A stretch of 64,000 nt of DNA from Gracilaria vermiculophylla. Lineage: Eukaryota; Rhodophyta; Florideophyceae; Gracilariales; Gracilariaceae. The stretch's first letter is position 1. Each line of letters starts with the position of its first letter. Below are positions 35,064 through 43,470 of this stretch, piece after piece. Location of the stretch: contig JAHNZQ020000004.1 in the NCBI GenBank assembly GCA_019155205.2, forward strand, positions 3,416,302-3,480,301, in the 5' to 3' direction. The translations under genes were made by a program, and so were the position numbers. The notes beneath the pieces are model-generated. The model saw only the letters and a program-made list of their open reading frames with translations, did not search any database and had not been told where the DNA came from.

Positions 35064-37319
35064 ATGGCTGCCGACGACGGCGCCATGCATTCTTTGCTCG
35101 CCGCCGTCGCTGTCGCTGCCGCTTCCGCCCCTCCCCCAACTCACCAGCCCCCCCGCACACCCCGTTCCCCCAATCGCGTCCATCGTCGCGATCCTATCGT
35201 CCCCCCTCCCCCTCCCCCTCTGCCCCCTCCCCTCCCCCCGCCACCCCCGCTTCCGCCCCTGCCTATTCGCTCCGCGCCCCCGTCCAGACCCTCTCCAATC
35301 CCTCTTTCTCCCCCCGCTCCCAACTCTTCTCCCCTCACCCCCAACCCCATAAAGCCGCATCCTCACTTACTCGCCGTCACCCCCTCGCTGCCAGCCTACG
35401 ACAAGAAGCGCAAGGGCGCTCGCATTTTTTCCGCAGAAGAAAAGAAGATCCTCGAGCTCAACTACGCCAAGAACAAGTTCCCCTCCCGCCTGCACATGGA
35501 GACGTTGGGAAAGGCGCTTGGAAAGGGCACCGAGAAGGTGCGTACCTGGTACAACAATCGCCGCGCAACCGACAGAAGGCAGGGCATTGACGTCACCAGA
35601 AATGCAGTCGATGAGCTCAGTGCTGCCGCCACCTTTCGCAATTCCTGTCCGGTCGTGGAGGAGACCGTTTTGCTCCCATCGCACGTGCTCGCCCACTCTG
35701 CTCCACAGTCTTCTCAGTCAAATGCCGCCCCCGCTAGCGACTCTCACATAGTTTCCTCCCTTCCACTTACTCCTCATTCCCGACAGTTGCCTTCGCAATC
35801 TTCTCCCTACGTTAACGTTACCCCAAGCTCCATTTCGTGGGCGCCGTCCATAGCCAACACACCTTCCAATCACTTCCCACCTTCTCCTTATACCTCCAAT
35901 CGATACCGCATTTCACCGCTGAGAATCCGACATGCCTGTCTCTCACTGGGTTCAAATTTTCTGTACGGGGAGCTTCCGCACAACCTGCAGCTGGATCGCG
36001 GTCTGGAGGTAAAGTTTCTCTTTGGCAAAAAACGAATCGTATATGAATGGTACTGTGGCGAGGATTATTCCATGGCCCAGTCTACGGGAGGGCCATATTG
36101 TAAGATGGAGATGAATTTCTCTTCGATAACTACAATGCAGCTGTTCAACAGCTCCGCCATGTCCATGCTTGTACTTGCGTTTTCAGAAACGCCTTCACTC
36201 TTCTTACAAACTCAGCAAAGCATGGACAAGTACAAACTTCGTTCACAGCAACGCCAGTACCGCAAGGTCTCTCAGATCGAGTTTCCACTCCGAGCTGACG
36301 AGCAATTGCACGCCATATTGCTTCGATCGGATGAAGCCCTGCGAACGGTCAGGATCCTACACGAGGACAGTCCCCGCTTATTTTCAATCTTCCAACTTCA
36401 CAACCACAAACCTTTTCCAATCCAACTGCCTCCCGTCTTACAGAATCTTCAACACCTTCCGCCCTCAACAATGGACACCAACATGCCGATGCAAAATACG
36501 CCAATTGCGCTACCGTCATCCTTACCAACAACGGCTACAGCAGCAACAGTAACTGCACCGACACTAGGCTCAACGTTGCCACCACCGCAACCATTAACAC
36601 CGGCTGTTCAGCAACGGATGATGCATTCACCCTCTTCGACCATTCGTCGCCCGCTTTCTATACACGAGCTTTCCTCTCGACAAGACGAACCCAATCTCGA
36701 GGCGCGACGTAATGAAAGCGGTTTGAATCAAGCTTCGCAGTCCATTCACACAAGAAGTACGGCAGTACCAGTTTTGAAGGCGGGTGCCGCGCCCACCGTG
36801 AAATCATCGATTGCAGAAGCTGCTTCCCGTGCGCATGGCACGGCTACGAATTGGCAGTCACCTTCAACGCCGTACTCACGCGACTCAAAACCTTGGGCTA
36901 CTGGTAGTATACACGCCACTTACAACGCCACGCCGTTGACGGAGCGAATTAACCGAGTCGACACACCGGGCAACGGCAATCGCGTTCGCCGAGAGCTGAA
37001 TTTCAACGGCTATGAACAAGGCGGGACACCTATGTCTACAATGCAAAAACGCAAGGCAAGCGCGCTCAGTGGCAAAGAAAACGAAGAACGGGCACACTTG
37101 CGCCGCAAGCTGACACATAACAGCGAAACGGCCGGTGCGAGATTGCTGGCGGCTGGTATTCCGCCACCACCGTTGCCACCGCCGTTGCCTGCCTTTCCAA
37201 ACGAACAGGCGTTTGCGCGCTGCGCGCAGAGCGGTGGAAAACGCACAGACACGCCGATTGTTCGGTCCTCCCCAGTGGGGAGTCAACCCGAACGGATGGT
37301 GACGAAGCTTCCTCGGTAG
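35064..37319 (+). CDS. Homeodomain transcription factor
   Basis: 751 residues from ATG 35064 (MAADDGAMHSLL). This start is chosen because the in-phase upstream part is GC-rich low complexity. Residues 1-110 are Pro-rich. A homeodomain spans about 115-174: KKILELNYAKNKFPSRLHME, then LGKALGKGTEKVRTWYNN, with the recognition helix WYNNRR. From LE16-17 to W48 there are exactly 30 residues, so this is a standard 60-residue homeodomain and not a TALE type; position 49 is Tyr rather than Phe and position 50 Asn rather than Gln. No leucine zipper follows. Residues 270-480 include a globular region of unknown fold (LRIRHACLSLGSNFLYGELP). The remainder is Ser/Thr/Pro-rich. Confidence 0.85.
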   Translation: MAADDGAMHSLLAAVAVAAASAPPPTHQPPRTPRSPNRVHRRDPIVPPPPPPLPPPLPPPPPLPPLPIRSAPPSRPSPIPLSPPAPNSSPLTPNPIKPHPHLLAVTPSLPAYDKKRKGARIFSAEEKKILELNYAKNKFPSRLHMETLGKALGKGTEKVRTWYNNRRATDRRQGIDVTRNAVDELSAAATFRNSCPVVEETVLLPSHVLAHSAPQSSQSNAAPASDSHIVSSLPLTPHSRQLPSQSSPYVNVTPSSISWAPSIANTPSNHFPPSPYTSNRYRISPLRIRHACLSLGSNFLYGELPHNLQLDRGLEVKFLFGKKRIVYEWYCGEDYSMAQSTGGPYCKMEMNFSSITTMQLFNSSAMSMLVLAFSETPSLFLQTQQSMDKYKLRSQQRQYRKVSQIEFPLRADEQLHAILLRSDEALRTVRILHEDSPRLFSIFQLHNHKPFPIQLPPVLQNLQHLPPSTMDTNMPMQNTPIALPSSLPTTATAATVTAPTLGSTLPPPQPLTPAVQQRMMHSPSSTIRRPLSIHELSSRQDEPNLEARRNESGLNQASQSIHTRSTAVPVLKAGAAPTVKSSIAEAASRAHGTATNWQSPSTPYSRDSKPWATGSIHATYNATPLTERINRVDTPGNGNRVRRELNFNGYEQGGTPMSTMQKRKASALSGKENEERAHLRRKLTHNSETAGARLLAAGIPPPPLPPPLPAFPNEQAFARCAQSGGKRTDTPIVRSSPVGSQPERMVTKLPR

Positions 37320-37505
37320 GGAGGTTGTCGCTCTCACTCTTAATTTTTTTGTGTGTATGTGTGCGGCGGCACCGACTGATGTGTGTTTTCTTCCTTTTAG
37401 AAACAAGATAGACTACGTCAGGTATTAAACATACTAGTTAGGTATACAACGACGAGTGGGTGTGTGTCAATGCTTCGATTGCTCTTTTGTGTTTTACATG
37501 GCGGG

Positions 37506-38114
37506 CTATGAAAAGCCGAGAAAGGTGGAGGTGGGGGTGGGCTTCTTTTTGTTGGGCGCCTCCTCGTCGGCCACTAGTTCGGCGATTTGGTTGAGTCTTT
37601 CCGACTTTCTTTTCTCGTAATCGGCCATGACCTTGATGAGGTTATCGGCCAGGTCCTGCTTGGTTTGGCGCACCTCGCCCAGATGCTGCTCCTTTGCATG
37701 CAGCTCGGTCCTCAAGGAGTTGACGCTTTCCACCAGGGTCATTTCCTCGCGGTTGGATTGCTCGAGTTGCTGCCTGATTTGCATGATTTCGGCGCGAATG
37801 GGCTGTTCAAGCGCCTTGAGCTCCTCGCGCACCTTTTGCAGCCGCTTTCCCTGCCGCTGAATGTCTTGCTGCTTCTTTTCGAGTTTCTGCTGAAGCGCCT
37901 TGTGGCGGCGGTCCAGCTCTGCTTCGTCGAGTTGGGCGTGCTGCTGCTGCGTCCATTTGGGGGTTGACACGGTCTCCAGCTTGGGCTTGAGCTGGGCGTT
38001 GGGGGCGGATTGCTGTTTCGAGCGCGCCTGTTTGGAGTGCAAATCGCGCTGTCGCTGGCGTTCCTTGAGGACGAGCTCGGCGGCATCTGAGGAAGAAAAG
38101 TCGGAAGAATTCAT
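37506..38114 (-). CDS. GORAB-like golgin, coiled-coil protein
   Basis: 202 residues from the ATG at 38114 (MNSSDFSSSDAAELVLKERQ). An upstream in-frame ATG at 38249 would add a GC-rich Pro/Arg tail and is less likely. Residues about 65-185 form a continuous coiled coil (ALQQKLEKKQQDIQRQGKRL, EIMQIRQQLEQSNREEM, DNLIKVMADYEKRKSERLNQ). The order of charged heptads and the ending resemble RAB6-interacting golgin (GORAB/SCYL1BP1), a trans-Golgi/COPI adaptor. The resemblance is by pattern, so a generic coiled-coil protein remains possible. Convergent with the homeodomain gene. Confidence 0.55.
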   Translation of the reverse strand: MNSSDFSSSDAAELVLKERQRQRDLHSKQARSKQQSAPNAQLKPKLETVSTPKWTQQQHAQLDEAELDRRHKALQQKLEKKQQDIQRQGKRLQKVREELKALEQPIRAEIMQIRQQLEQSNREEMTLVESVNSLRTELHAKEQHLGEVRQTKQDLADNLIKVMADYEKRKSERLNQIAELVADEEAPNKKKPTPTSTFLGFS

Positions 38115-38540
38115 GGCGCGGTGCGCAAGGAAGCGCGCGCGCCGGGGGAAGGGAGGGGGGGGGGAGCTTGGGAAGAAGACGCGGGCGGGACGGGCAGCTG
38201 GAAGGGCTGAGGAGGGTGGGGGGGCGATTGGGAGCCCGGGAAGGAACACGGCTGCTGTCGGGTGGGAGAGCAGCGCGCTGTCGGACGCGGCGTGTGTAAG
38301 CAGATCAGATCACGACGGATGCGGGGACACTTCGGCTCGGGGCGCCCATCTGGCGGCGCCAGATTACGGCGCAGCGGCTTATAAAGCAAGACGGCCTTTT
38401 TGTCGCACCGCGCGCCCGGCGCTTCAGCCGCATCTGCCACGGTTCCCGTCGCTTCGCGCCAAGTGCATCCTCAACTCACTGCCACTCCGATCGCCTCCCG
38501 CCGCACCGCCACTCCCCCCCCCCGCAACCGTCCATCTGAG
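38115..38540. promoter_or_regulatory. Head-to-head intergenic region
   Basis: 426 bp between the starts of the golgin-like gene (minus) and the PDCD4-N-terminus-like gene (plus). Presumed shared promoter; no specific element is identified. Confidence 0.35.
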
Positions 38541-38906
38541 ATGCGATCACCCAAGTCGCCCGGCGCGGGCTCGCGCGGCCGCGCGTTCGACCGCCATGTG
38601 CCTGGCACCGGCACGCGCGGTCTGCCGAAGAAGGGCGGCGCCGGCGGAAAGGGCGTGTGGGGCACCGCCATGGACCAGGAAGGCGTGGCCTTTCTCGACA
38701 AGAAGGATCCCAACTACGACTCGGATCAGGAGCAGCAGACGCCGCCACAGCTGGAGCTCGGCGCCAACGCGCCCGCGCCGCCGTCCACCGTCGCTCCGCC
38801 CGCCAAGCCCGCGGCCGACGACGCCGAGACGCAGCCTGCCTCCGCCCCCGCAGACGCCGCAGACGGCGCCGCCGCCGACGCCGCCGGCCAGAGCTCTGCG
38901 CAGTAG
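38541..38906 (+). CDS. Short PDCD4 N-terminus-like protein without MA3 domains
   Basis: 121 residues from ATG 38541 (MRSPKSPGAGSRGRAFDRH). Residues about 25-60 carry GLPKKGGAGGKGVWG, then an acidic spacer and DKKDPNYDSDQE, the two linked motifs that precede the first MA3 domain in PDCD4 and its plant homologues. In those proteins two or more MA3 domains that bind eIF4A follow. Here the chain turns Ala/Pro/Asp-rich and stops, and no MA3-like sequence lies between it and the Ste24 gene. It may be a stand-alone regulator derived from PDCD4 or an ancestral module. The motif is clear; function is inferred. Confidence 0.7.
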   Translation: MRSPKSPGAGSRGRAFDRHVPGTGTRGLPKKGGAGGKGVWGTAMDQEGVAFLDKKDPNYDSDQEQQTPPQLELGANAPAPPSTVAPPAKPAADDAETQPASAPADAADGAAADAAGQSSAQ

Positions 38907-39334
38907 ACGCACTCGCCCGCCTCCGTCAGCACCAGCCCGCGCCCGCCCGCGCCCGCCTGCGCCCGCCGGCCACCGCCGTCTGGTCGCCGCGCTCGCTTTC
39001 TTTGCACGCTCTGCGTAGGGCACTTGTGATTGTTACATAAATGCTGCACCGCCCGATAAAATTTGCGCACCTGCTGCTGCTGCCTTACACGTGCTCCACA
39101 GCCCATGCGCCCCTCTTTTGATCCGCGCGCCCACCGTCCCCGCCCGCCTTCTCCCCGCAGCAGTGCCGCTCCCGCGACAGCTGCAGCCCGCGCTCCCCGT
39201 CCTCGCCCAACTGCGCGCCCGCGCCGCCTTCCCTTTCTTCTCTCGACGCGCACGCTGCCGCCCCTTTCTCGCTGCCTCCCGCTGCCTCCCCGCTGTCTCT
39301 GCCCCTCCACAGCGAGGTCGCTCTGCCAGCCGGT
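38907..39334. other. Intergenic, GC-rich
   Basis: 428 bp of GC- and pyrimidine-rich DNA upstream of the Ste24 gene. Presumed promoter and 5' UTR; no gene supported. Confidence 0.4.
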
Positions 39335-40621
39335 ATGATACCGTACATGCACCTGTGCGTTGCTGCCAAGCTAATCGTCACCGCCTTTGAGCTCTACGTC
39401 GCCCTTCGTCAACACCGTCGCTTTCACCCTGACCAGCCACCGTCCAAGCGTCTCGCCCCTATCGTTCCGCTGGACAAGTTTCACAAATCGCAGACCTACT
39501 GTCGTGCAAAATCCACTTTTGACATCGTTACCACCATCATCGATGCCTGTCTTTCAACTCTCCTCACCTTTTGCTTCGTCAACCCGCGCTTCTGGCAGTT
39601 CTCCTCCCGCTTCGCCGCGGGATCTGAGCTCAGACAAACCTTCATCTTCGCCGCCGTCACCACTGTGTTTTCCACCGTCGTCGACTTGCCAACTTCGATC
39701 TACAAGACCTTCATTCTGGAAGCCAAGTATGGCTTCAATCGAACCACTGTGAAAACGTTTGTTGCTGACATGGCGAAGGGTCTGCTTTTGTCCGTTGTCT
39801 TGGGCGCTCCCATCCTCACGATCTTGTTCTACGTTCTGCGGTACTTTTCCGTGTATAGCCCGCTTACAATTGCGTTTGGACTGTGGGTCACTCTCTCCGT
39901 CATCGTCGTCTCCATGTTATTCGTATATCCGCTTGTCATTGCGCCAATGTTCAACAAGTTCGATCCTTTACCGGAGGGAGAGCTCAAGAACAAACTTATC
40001 GCTCTGGCGCAGCGCCTCAAGTTTCCGCTCGACAAGATGTACGTCATTGACGGAAGTCGGCGATCGTCGCACTCAAATGCCTACATATTCGGGCTCACGA
40101 AGAAGTACATCTGCATCTATGATTCATTGCTGGAACAAACAAAGGGTGAGGATGATCAGGTGGTCAGCATTCTCTGTCACGAACTAGGGCATTGGAAGTA
40201 CTCGCACTTGCTGCTCGGCGTGGCCATCTCGTTGATTCAGATCTTCTTCACGTGCGTGCTGTACGGAATCACGTCGGGCAATGAGGATCTGTTTCTCAGT
40301 TTCGGATACACGGATGGAATGCCGGTGGTCATTGGACTCATGCTGTTCAATGAACTGCTTTCTCCGATGGATAGTCTGCTCAGCCCGTTGCAGAACATGC
40401 TTTCGCGCCGATTCGAGTATCAAGCCGATGCGTTTGCAAAGGAACAGGGCATGGAAAAGAAGCTTGGCGACGCGCTTGTCACTATCTCGGTTTCGAACCT
40501 CAGCAACATGTCTCCAGATCCATTGTATTCAGCATGGAATTATTCTCACCCCACCTTACTCGAAAGATTAGACGCTCTCAACGTAACACCAGAACTCATC
40601 GAATCAAAGAAGGGCCAGTAG
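39335..40621 (+). CDS. STE24: CAAX prenyl protease Ste24 (M48 family)
   Basis: 428 residues, intronless. Zinc metalloprotease of ER membranes that removes the last three residues of farnesylated CAAX proteins. The zinc motif is in ILCHELGHWKYSH (HELGH at about residues 282-286), with the third ligand glutamate in FEYQADAFAKEQ (Glu about 361). Multiple membrane segments precede it (for example LLLSVVLGAPILTILFYVL, ITLSVIVVSMLFVYPLVIAP-like). N(A)YIFGLTKKYICIYDSLL and the C-terminal YSHPTLLERLDAL are also family hallmarks. Length matches plant and yeast enzymes. Confidence 0.96.
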   Translation: MIPYMHLCVAAKLIVTAFELYVALRQHRRFHPDQPPSKRLAPIVPLDKFHKSQTYCRAKSTFDIVTTIIDACLSTLLTFCFVNPRFWQFSSRFAAGSELRQTFIFAAVTTVFSTVVDLPTSIYKTFILEAKYGFNRTTVKTFVADMAKGLLLSVVLGAPILTILFYVLRYFSVYSPLTIAFGLWVTLSVIVVSMLFVYPLVIAPMFNKFDPLPEGELKNKLIALAQRLKFPLDKMYVIDGSRRSSHSNAYIFGLTKKYICIYDSLLEQTKGEDDQVVSILCHELGHWKYSHLLLGVAISLIQIFFTCVLYGITSGNEDLFLSFGYTDGMPVVIGLMLFNELLSPMDSLLSPLQNMLSRRFEYQADAFAKEQGMEKKLGDALVTISVSNLSNMSPDPLYSAWNYSHPTLLERLDALNVTPELIESKKGQ

Positions 40622-41228
40622 CTCCACAGTGATTAACAGTTCAGTCTGCATTCGAGGATTGACGATGCATTTCGCGCCTGCCATTTGTCTCAACCGAAAC
40701 ATGCGAGTGGGAGAGTCTGTGAAACTTGATTCAAGTCATCGTGTGCAAGGATCAAGGCGTCATTATTAGCCTGTTCGTGAATTTAACGGGTTGTGGGAGA
40801 GTCTGTGAAACTTGATTCAAGTCATCGTGTGCAAGGATCAAGGCGTCATTATTAGCCTGTTCGTGAATTTAACGGGTTGTATATTTTCCTACCTTCGGGT
40901 TGGGAAAAGCAAAGCACTGGATCTTAATCCATTGTGAGGGCCATACTGGTTCGAGACAAGTTTCTCTCTGTTCCAGTGGGTTGTCTGCACTGTTATATGG
41001 GAAATCATTGACTAAAGTGTTCATAAGGAAAAGCGCGATATCGTTGCTGCTCAATAAGCTACGGAGAGAACAAGCGAAGCACGAATTAGAACATGCTGAT
41101 AAACGAAAAAGAGCGATAGCAAGCTAATGTAGCGGACGGGGTATTAAGCGCTGTAAACTGCCTTATGTTCCCCCAATCCTGATCTGTACACCTTTGCGAT
41201 CATTATTGTGCGCTCTCGAGTCCGAATA
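40622..41228. other. Convergent intergenic region with tandem duplication
   Basis: Separates the 3' ends of Ste24 and bystin. It holds an 86-bp perfect tandem duplication, listed separately. No gene supported. Confidence 0.5.
40707..40880. repeat. 86-bp perfect tandem duplication
   Basis: Unit 40707-40792 is repeated without visible change at 40793-40878. It contains GTCTGTGAAACTTGATTCAA and ends in TTTAACGGGTT. The identity indicates a recent duplication. Confidence 0.95.
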
Positions 41229-42923
41229 CTAAGTTGCTAGGGCTATTTTCTTGGCAATAGTGTTTGCGTCGGGGTCAAATGAGTCACCACGATTTCTCGA
41301 TGAGAATAACTCTCGCCGAATTTCCGGCGTAATGGCATAATGCGTGTGTGCTCTCATCAAAACCTTCAGCTTCTCTTTTTGGTCCACGGTTAGCTCCATT
41401 TTGTAAGTTTGGGCAAACGAAAGAAGGCATTTGTGCCAAAGGACTGGCAGTGCGCGTTGGTCCTTTTTCATTCTCAGGAAGCTGTCCACAATCGAATCGA
41501 GGACTCTATACGGCAGTGCGTATTTTTTCTCCAGTAGCGCCATCATAATTAGAGAGACTTGTGGACTGTATGGCAATTGTGATAAATACAACAACGTTGC
41601 AGCGGAATGTAACATTGGAATTGACACCTTTCTCACCACCGACCCGATTATTGTGGCTTGCCTCAACGTACAGCTGCGATCTTCACACAAGGAAAATAAG
41701 ATACCCTTGCAGAATGAGTCTGGCTTATAGACAGACTTTTCCAGAGCGCGGTATAAGTGATAGTTGAGCTTCTTGTTTTCGTTGATATCCTCCATGCACC
41801 GCGGGAGCAAAATATCTCGATAGAATGAGATCACTTGCTTTGCGGGCAGATTGGAAGCCAAAAGCCTCGTGGCGACAAATACCGCCGCTGGAGACCATTC
41901 ATCAGGCCTTGTGAGATACATCAACTCCTCCCAGTTTCTTTGCTTGGGGAAAACTTTAAATGCCTTCGGTACCTTTCCGCTTCTGTACTTGGACATGATA
42001 TTGCCCACCAAGCCATACACTTCAGCAATCTTTCGATCTCTTTCTGCCTTTTCCGGATTGGCAGCAATGGCAGCGGCCTCTGCATCGGCTTCTTCTTTTT
42101 CTCTGATCTTCGCGAGAATGATGTCTGCCAGCATTACACGCGGACCGGCTGGATCAGAGTTTGGCTGCTGGTCAGAGGATGTTCCCGCATTTGCTGACAC
42201 ACCAGTGAAATATGCTAGAGCCAGCTCCTCATCCTCCGTGATTTTGCTTGCATCCAGGAAGTCTAGCTCTCTTTCATCCGCATCGATGTCATCGAACCCG
42301 ATTTCTGTACCTATGTAGCTCTTTGTGTCGTCTTCAGCCTCAGAATCGCTGTCCGCTGACGCAGGCATTTTTGTTTTCTCCTTCTCACCTACGCCTTGAA
42401 GCTGAATCTCCAACGCGGCGTTCTTCTTCGCCGCTTCATCTGCGACAGCCGCAAGATTTTCATGTCGGATCTCTTGACGCTGCAACTTTGCCTCTTTTAA
42501 AATCTTGGCTGACGCCTTTGCATCAGCGGGGAGCGAATCCTGTGCGCCGATATCGCGATTCGCGTCCTCAATGTCTTTTCCAGCAGTAGCCCTTCGAGAA
42601 AGAGACTTTTTTCTCCTTAAGGCAGCCTGTTTCCATACTTCAAGCCCAGCGCGCTTCGCATCCATTCGCTTCGCCGCTGGTCCAGAGCTCGATTTCGCAG
42701 CTTTAGCTAACGCTTTTGACTTCCTGTTGATTTCTGACAATTCTTTTTCTGCTATTATCTTCCTTCTCTTCGAACGCTCTGTTTGTCGCTTTTCCGAGGC
42801 AAATTCCACATCTCTGACTTCGCGAACTTCATCGACAAAACTCTGCGAATGGAGCGGCGCATTTTCCTTTGGTCCTTCTGCTCTGCGGAAGCTAGTAACG
42901 GGCCTTGCTCTCTTCTTTCCCAT
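41229..42923 (-). CDS. ENP1: Bystin/Enp1, 40S ribosome biogenesis factor
   Basis: 564 residues from ATG 42923 (MGKKRARPVTSFRRAEG). A frame-consistent upstream ATG at 42986 would add a non-conserved tail. The N-terminal half is charged (nuclear signals, acidic stretches). From about residue 300 the bystin domain is clear: YRSGKVPKAFKVFPKQRNWE, WSPAAVFVATRLLASNL, LLPRCMEDINENKKLNYHLY, CTLRQATIIGSVVRKVSIPM, LHSAATLLYLSQLPYSPQ, EKKYALPYRVLDSIVDSFL and LPVLWHKCLLSFAQTYK. Enp1/bystin acts in the nucleolus on pre-40S particles. Head-to-head with UPF2. Confidence 0.95.
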   Translation of the reverse strand: MGKKRARPVTSFRRAEGPKENAPLHSQSFVDEVREVRDVEFASEKRQTERSKRRKIIAEKELSEINRKSKALAKAAKSSSGPAAKRMDAKRAGLEVWKQAALRRKKSLSRRATAGKDIEDANRDIGAQDSLPADAKASAKILKEAKLQRQEIRHENLAAVADEAAKKNAALEIQLQGVGEKEKTKMPASADSDSEAEDDTKSYIGTEIGFDDIDADERELDFLDASKITEDEELALAYFTGVSANAGTSSDQQPNSDPAGPRVMLADIILAKIREKEEADAEAAAIAANPEKAERDRKIAEVYGLVGNIMSKYRSGKVPKAFKVFPKQRNWEELMYLTRPDEWSPAAVFVATRLLASNLPAKQVISFYRDILLPRCMEDINENKKLNYHLYRALEKSVYKPDSFCKGILFSLCEDRSCTLRQATIIGSVVRKVSIPMLHSAATLLYLSQLPYSPQVSLIMMALLEKKYALPYRVLDSIVDSFLRMKKDQRALPVLWHKCLLSFAQTYKMELTVDQKEKLKVLMRAHTHYAITPEIRRELFSSRNRGDSFDPDANTIAKKIALAT

Positions 42924-43470
42924 GTTTGTCTTGACTATCAACCCTTTGCTGATGATTCGGAATGGGACACAGGAAGCAGCGCTCAAGCGAAGGGGACGAC
43001 GACGGCGCGCGCGATCATATAGACTTGTGCTTTACAGTGCGTGCTCGCCATGCTACGTGTACTGCACGTGGATGTCTGACGGCCTGACATGCGTCAGTGA
43101 CAGCGAACGCAAGAAGACGTGTCGGGCAGAACAGCGCTTCAGCTGCGGTCGCCTGTTTTGAGAAAAAGCACAGAAAACCCAGTTTGACACAAAATATCTT
43201 TACACTGCGTTTGTTGCTCCATCAAACGTGCCGCACCCCGGCAGCTTCTGCTGCCATCGACGGGTAATCCATTCTTTCCCAACGCGCATCCGTTTTCTCA
43301 CTGACCGTCGTGTTCGCGAGGGAAACAGGCGTACGCCGGCAGACCCGTGACTTTTGGAATAGAGTGCCGCTTTGATCCCACTTGTTGCCTTGCACTTTGG
43401 CTTCTCCGATTACGCACCGTCCTTATTCTTCTCGTCTCTGCGTTGATGAACAGGCCGCGACTTCATTGTT
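42924..43470. promoter_or_regulatory. Head-to-head region, bystin and UPF2
   Basis: 547 bp between two divergent starts; presumed bidirectional promoter. No specific motif called. Confidence 0.35.

Noticed and set aside
34142..35086. Long minus-strand open frame of 314 codons
   Set aside because: Arg/Gly/Ala-rich composition artefact in very GC-rich DNA opposite the homeodomain gene's upstream region.
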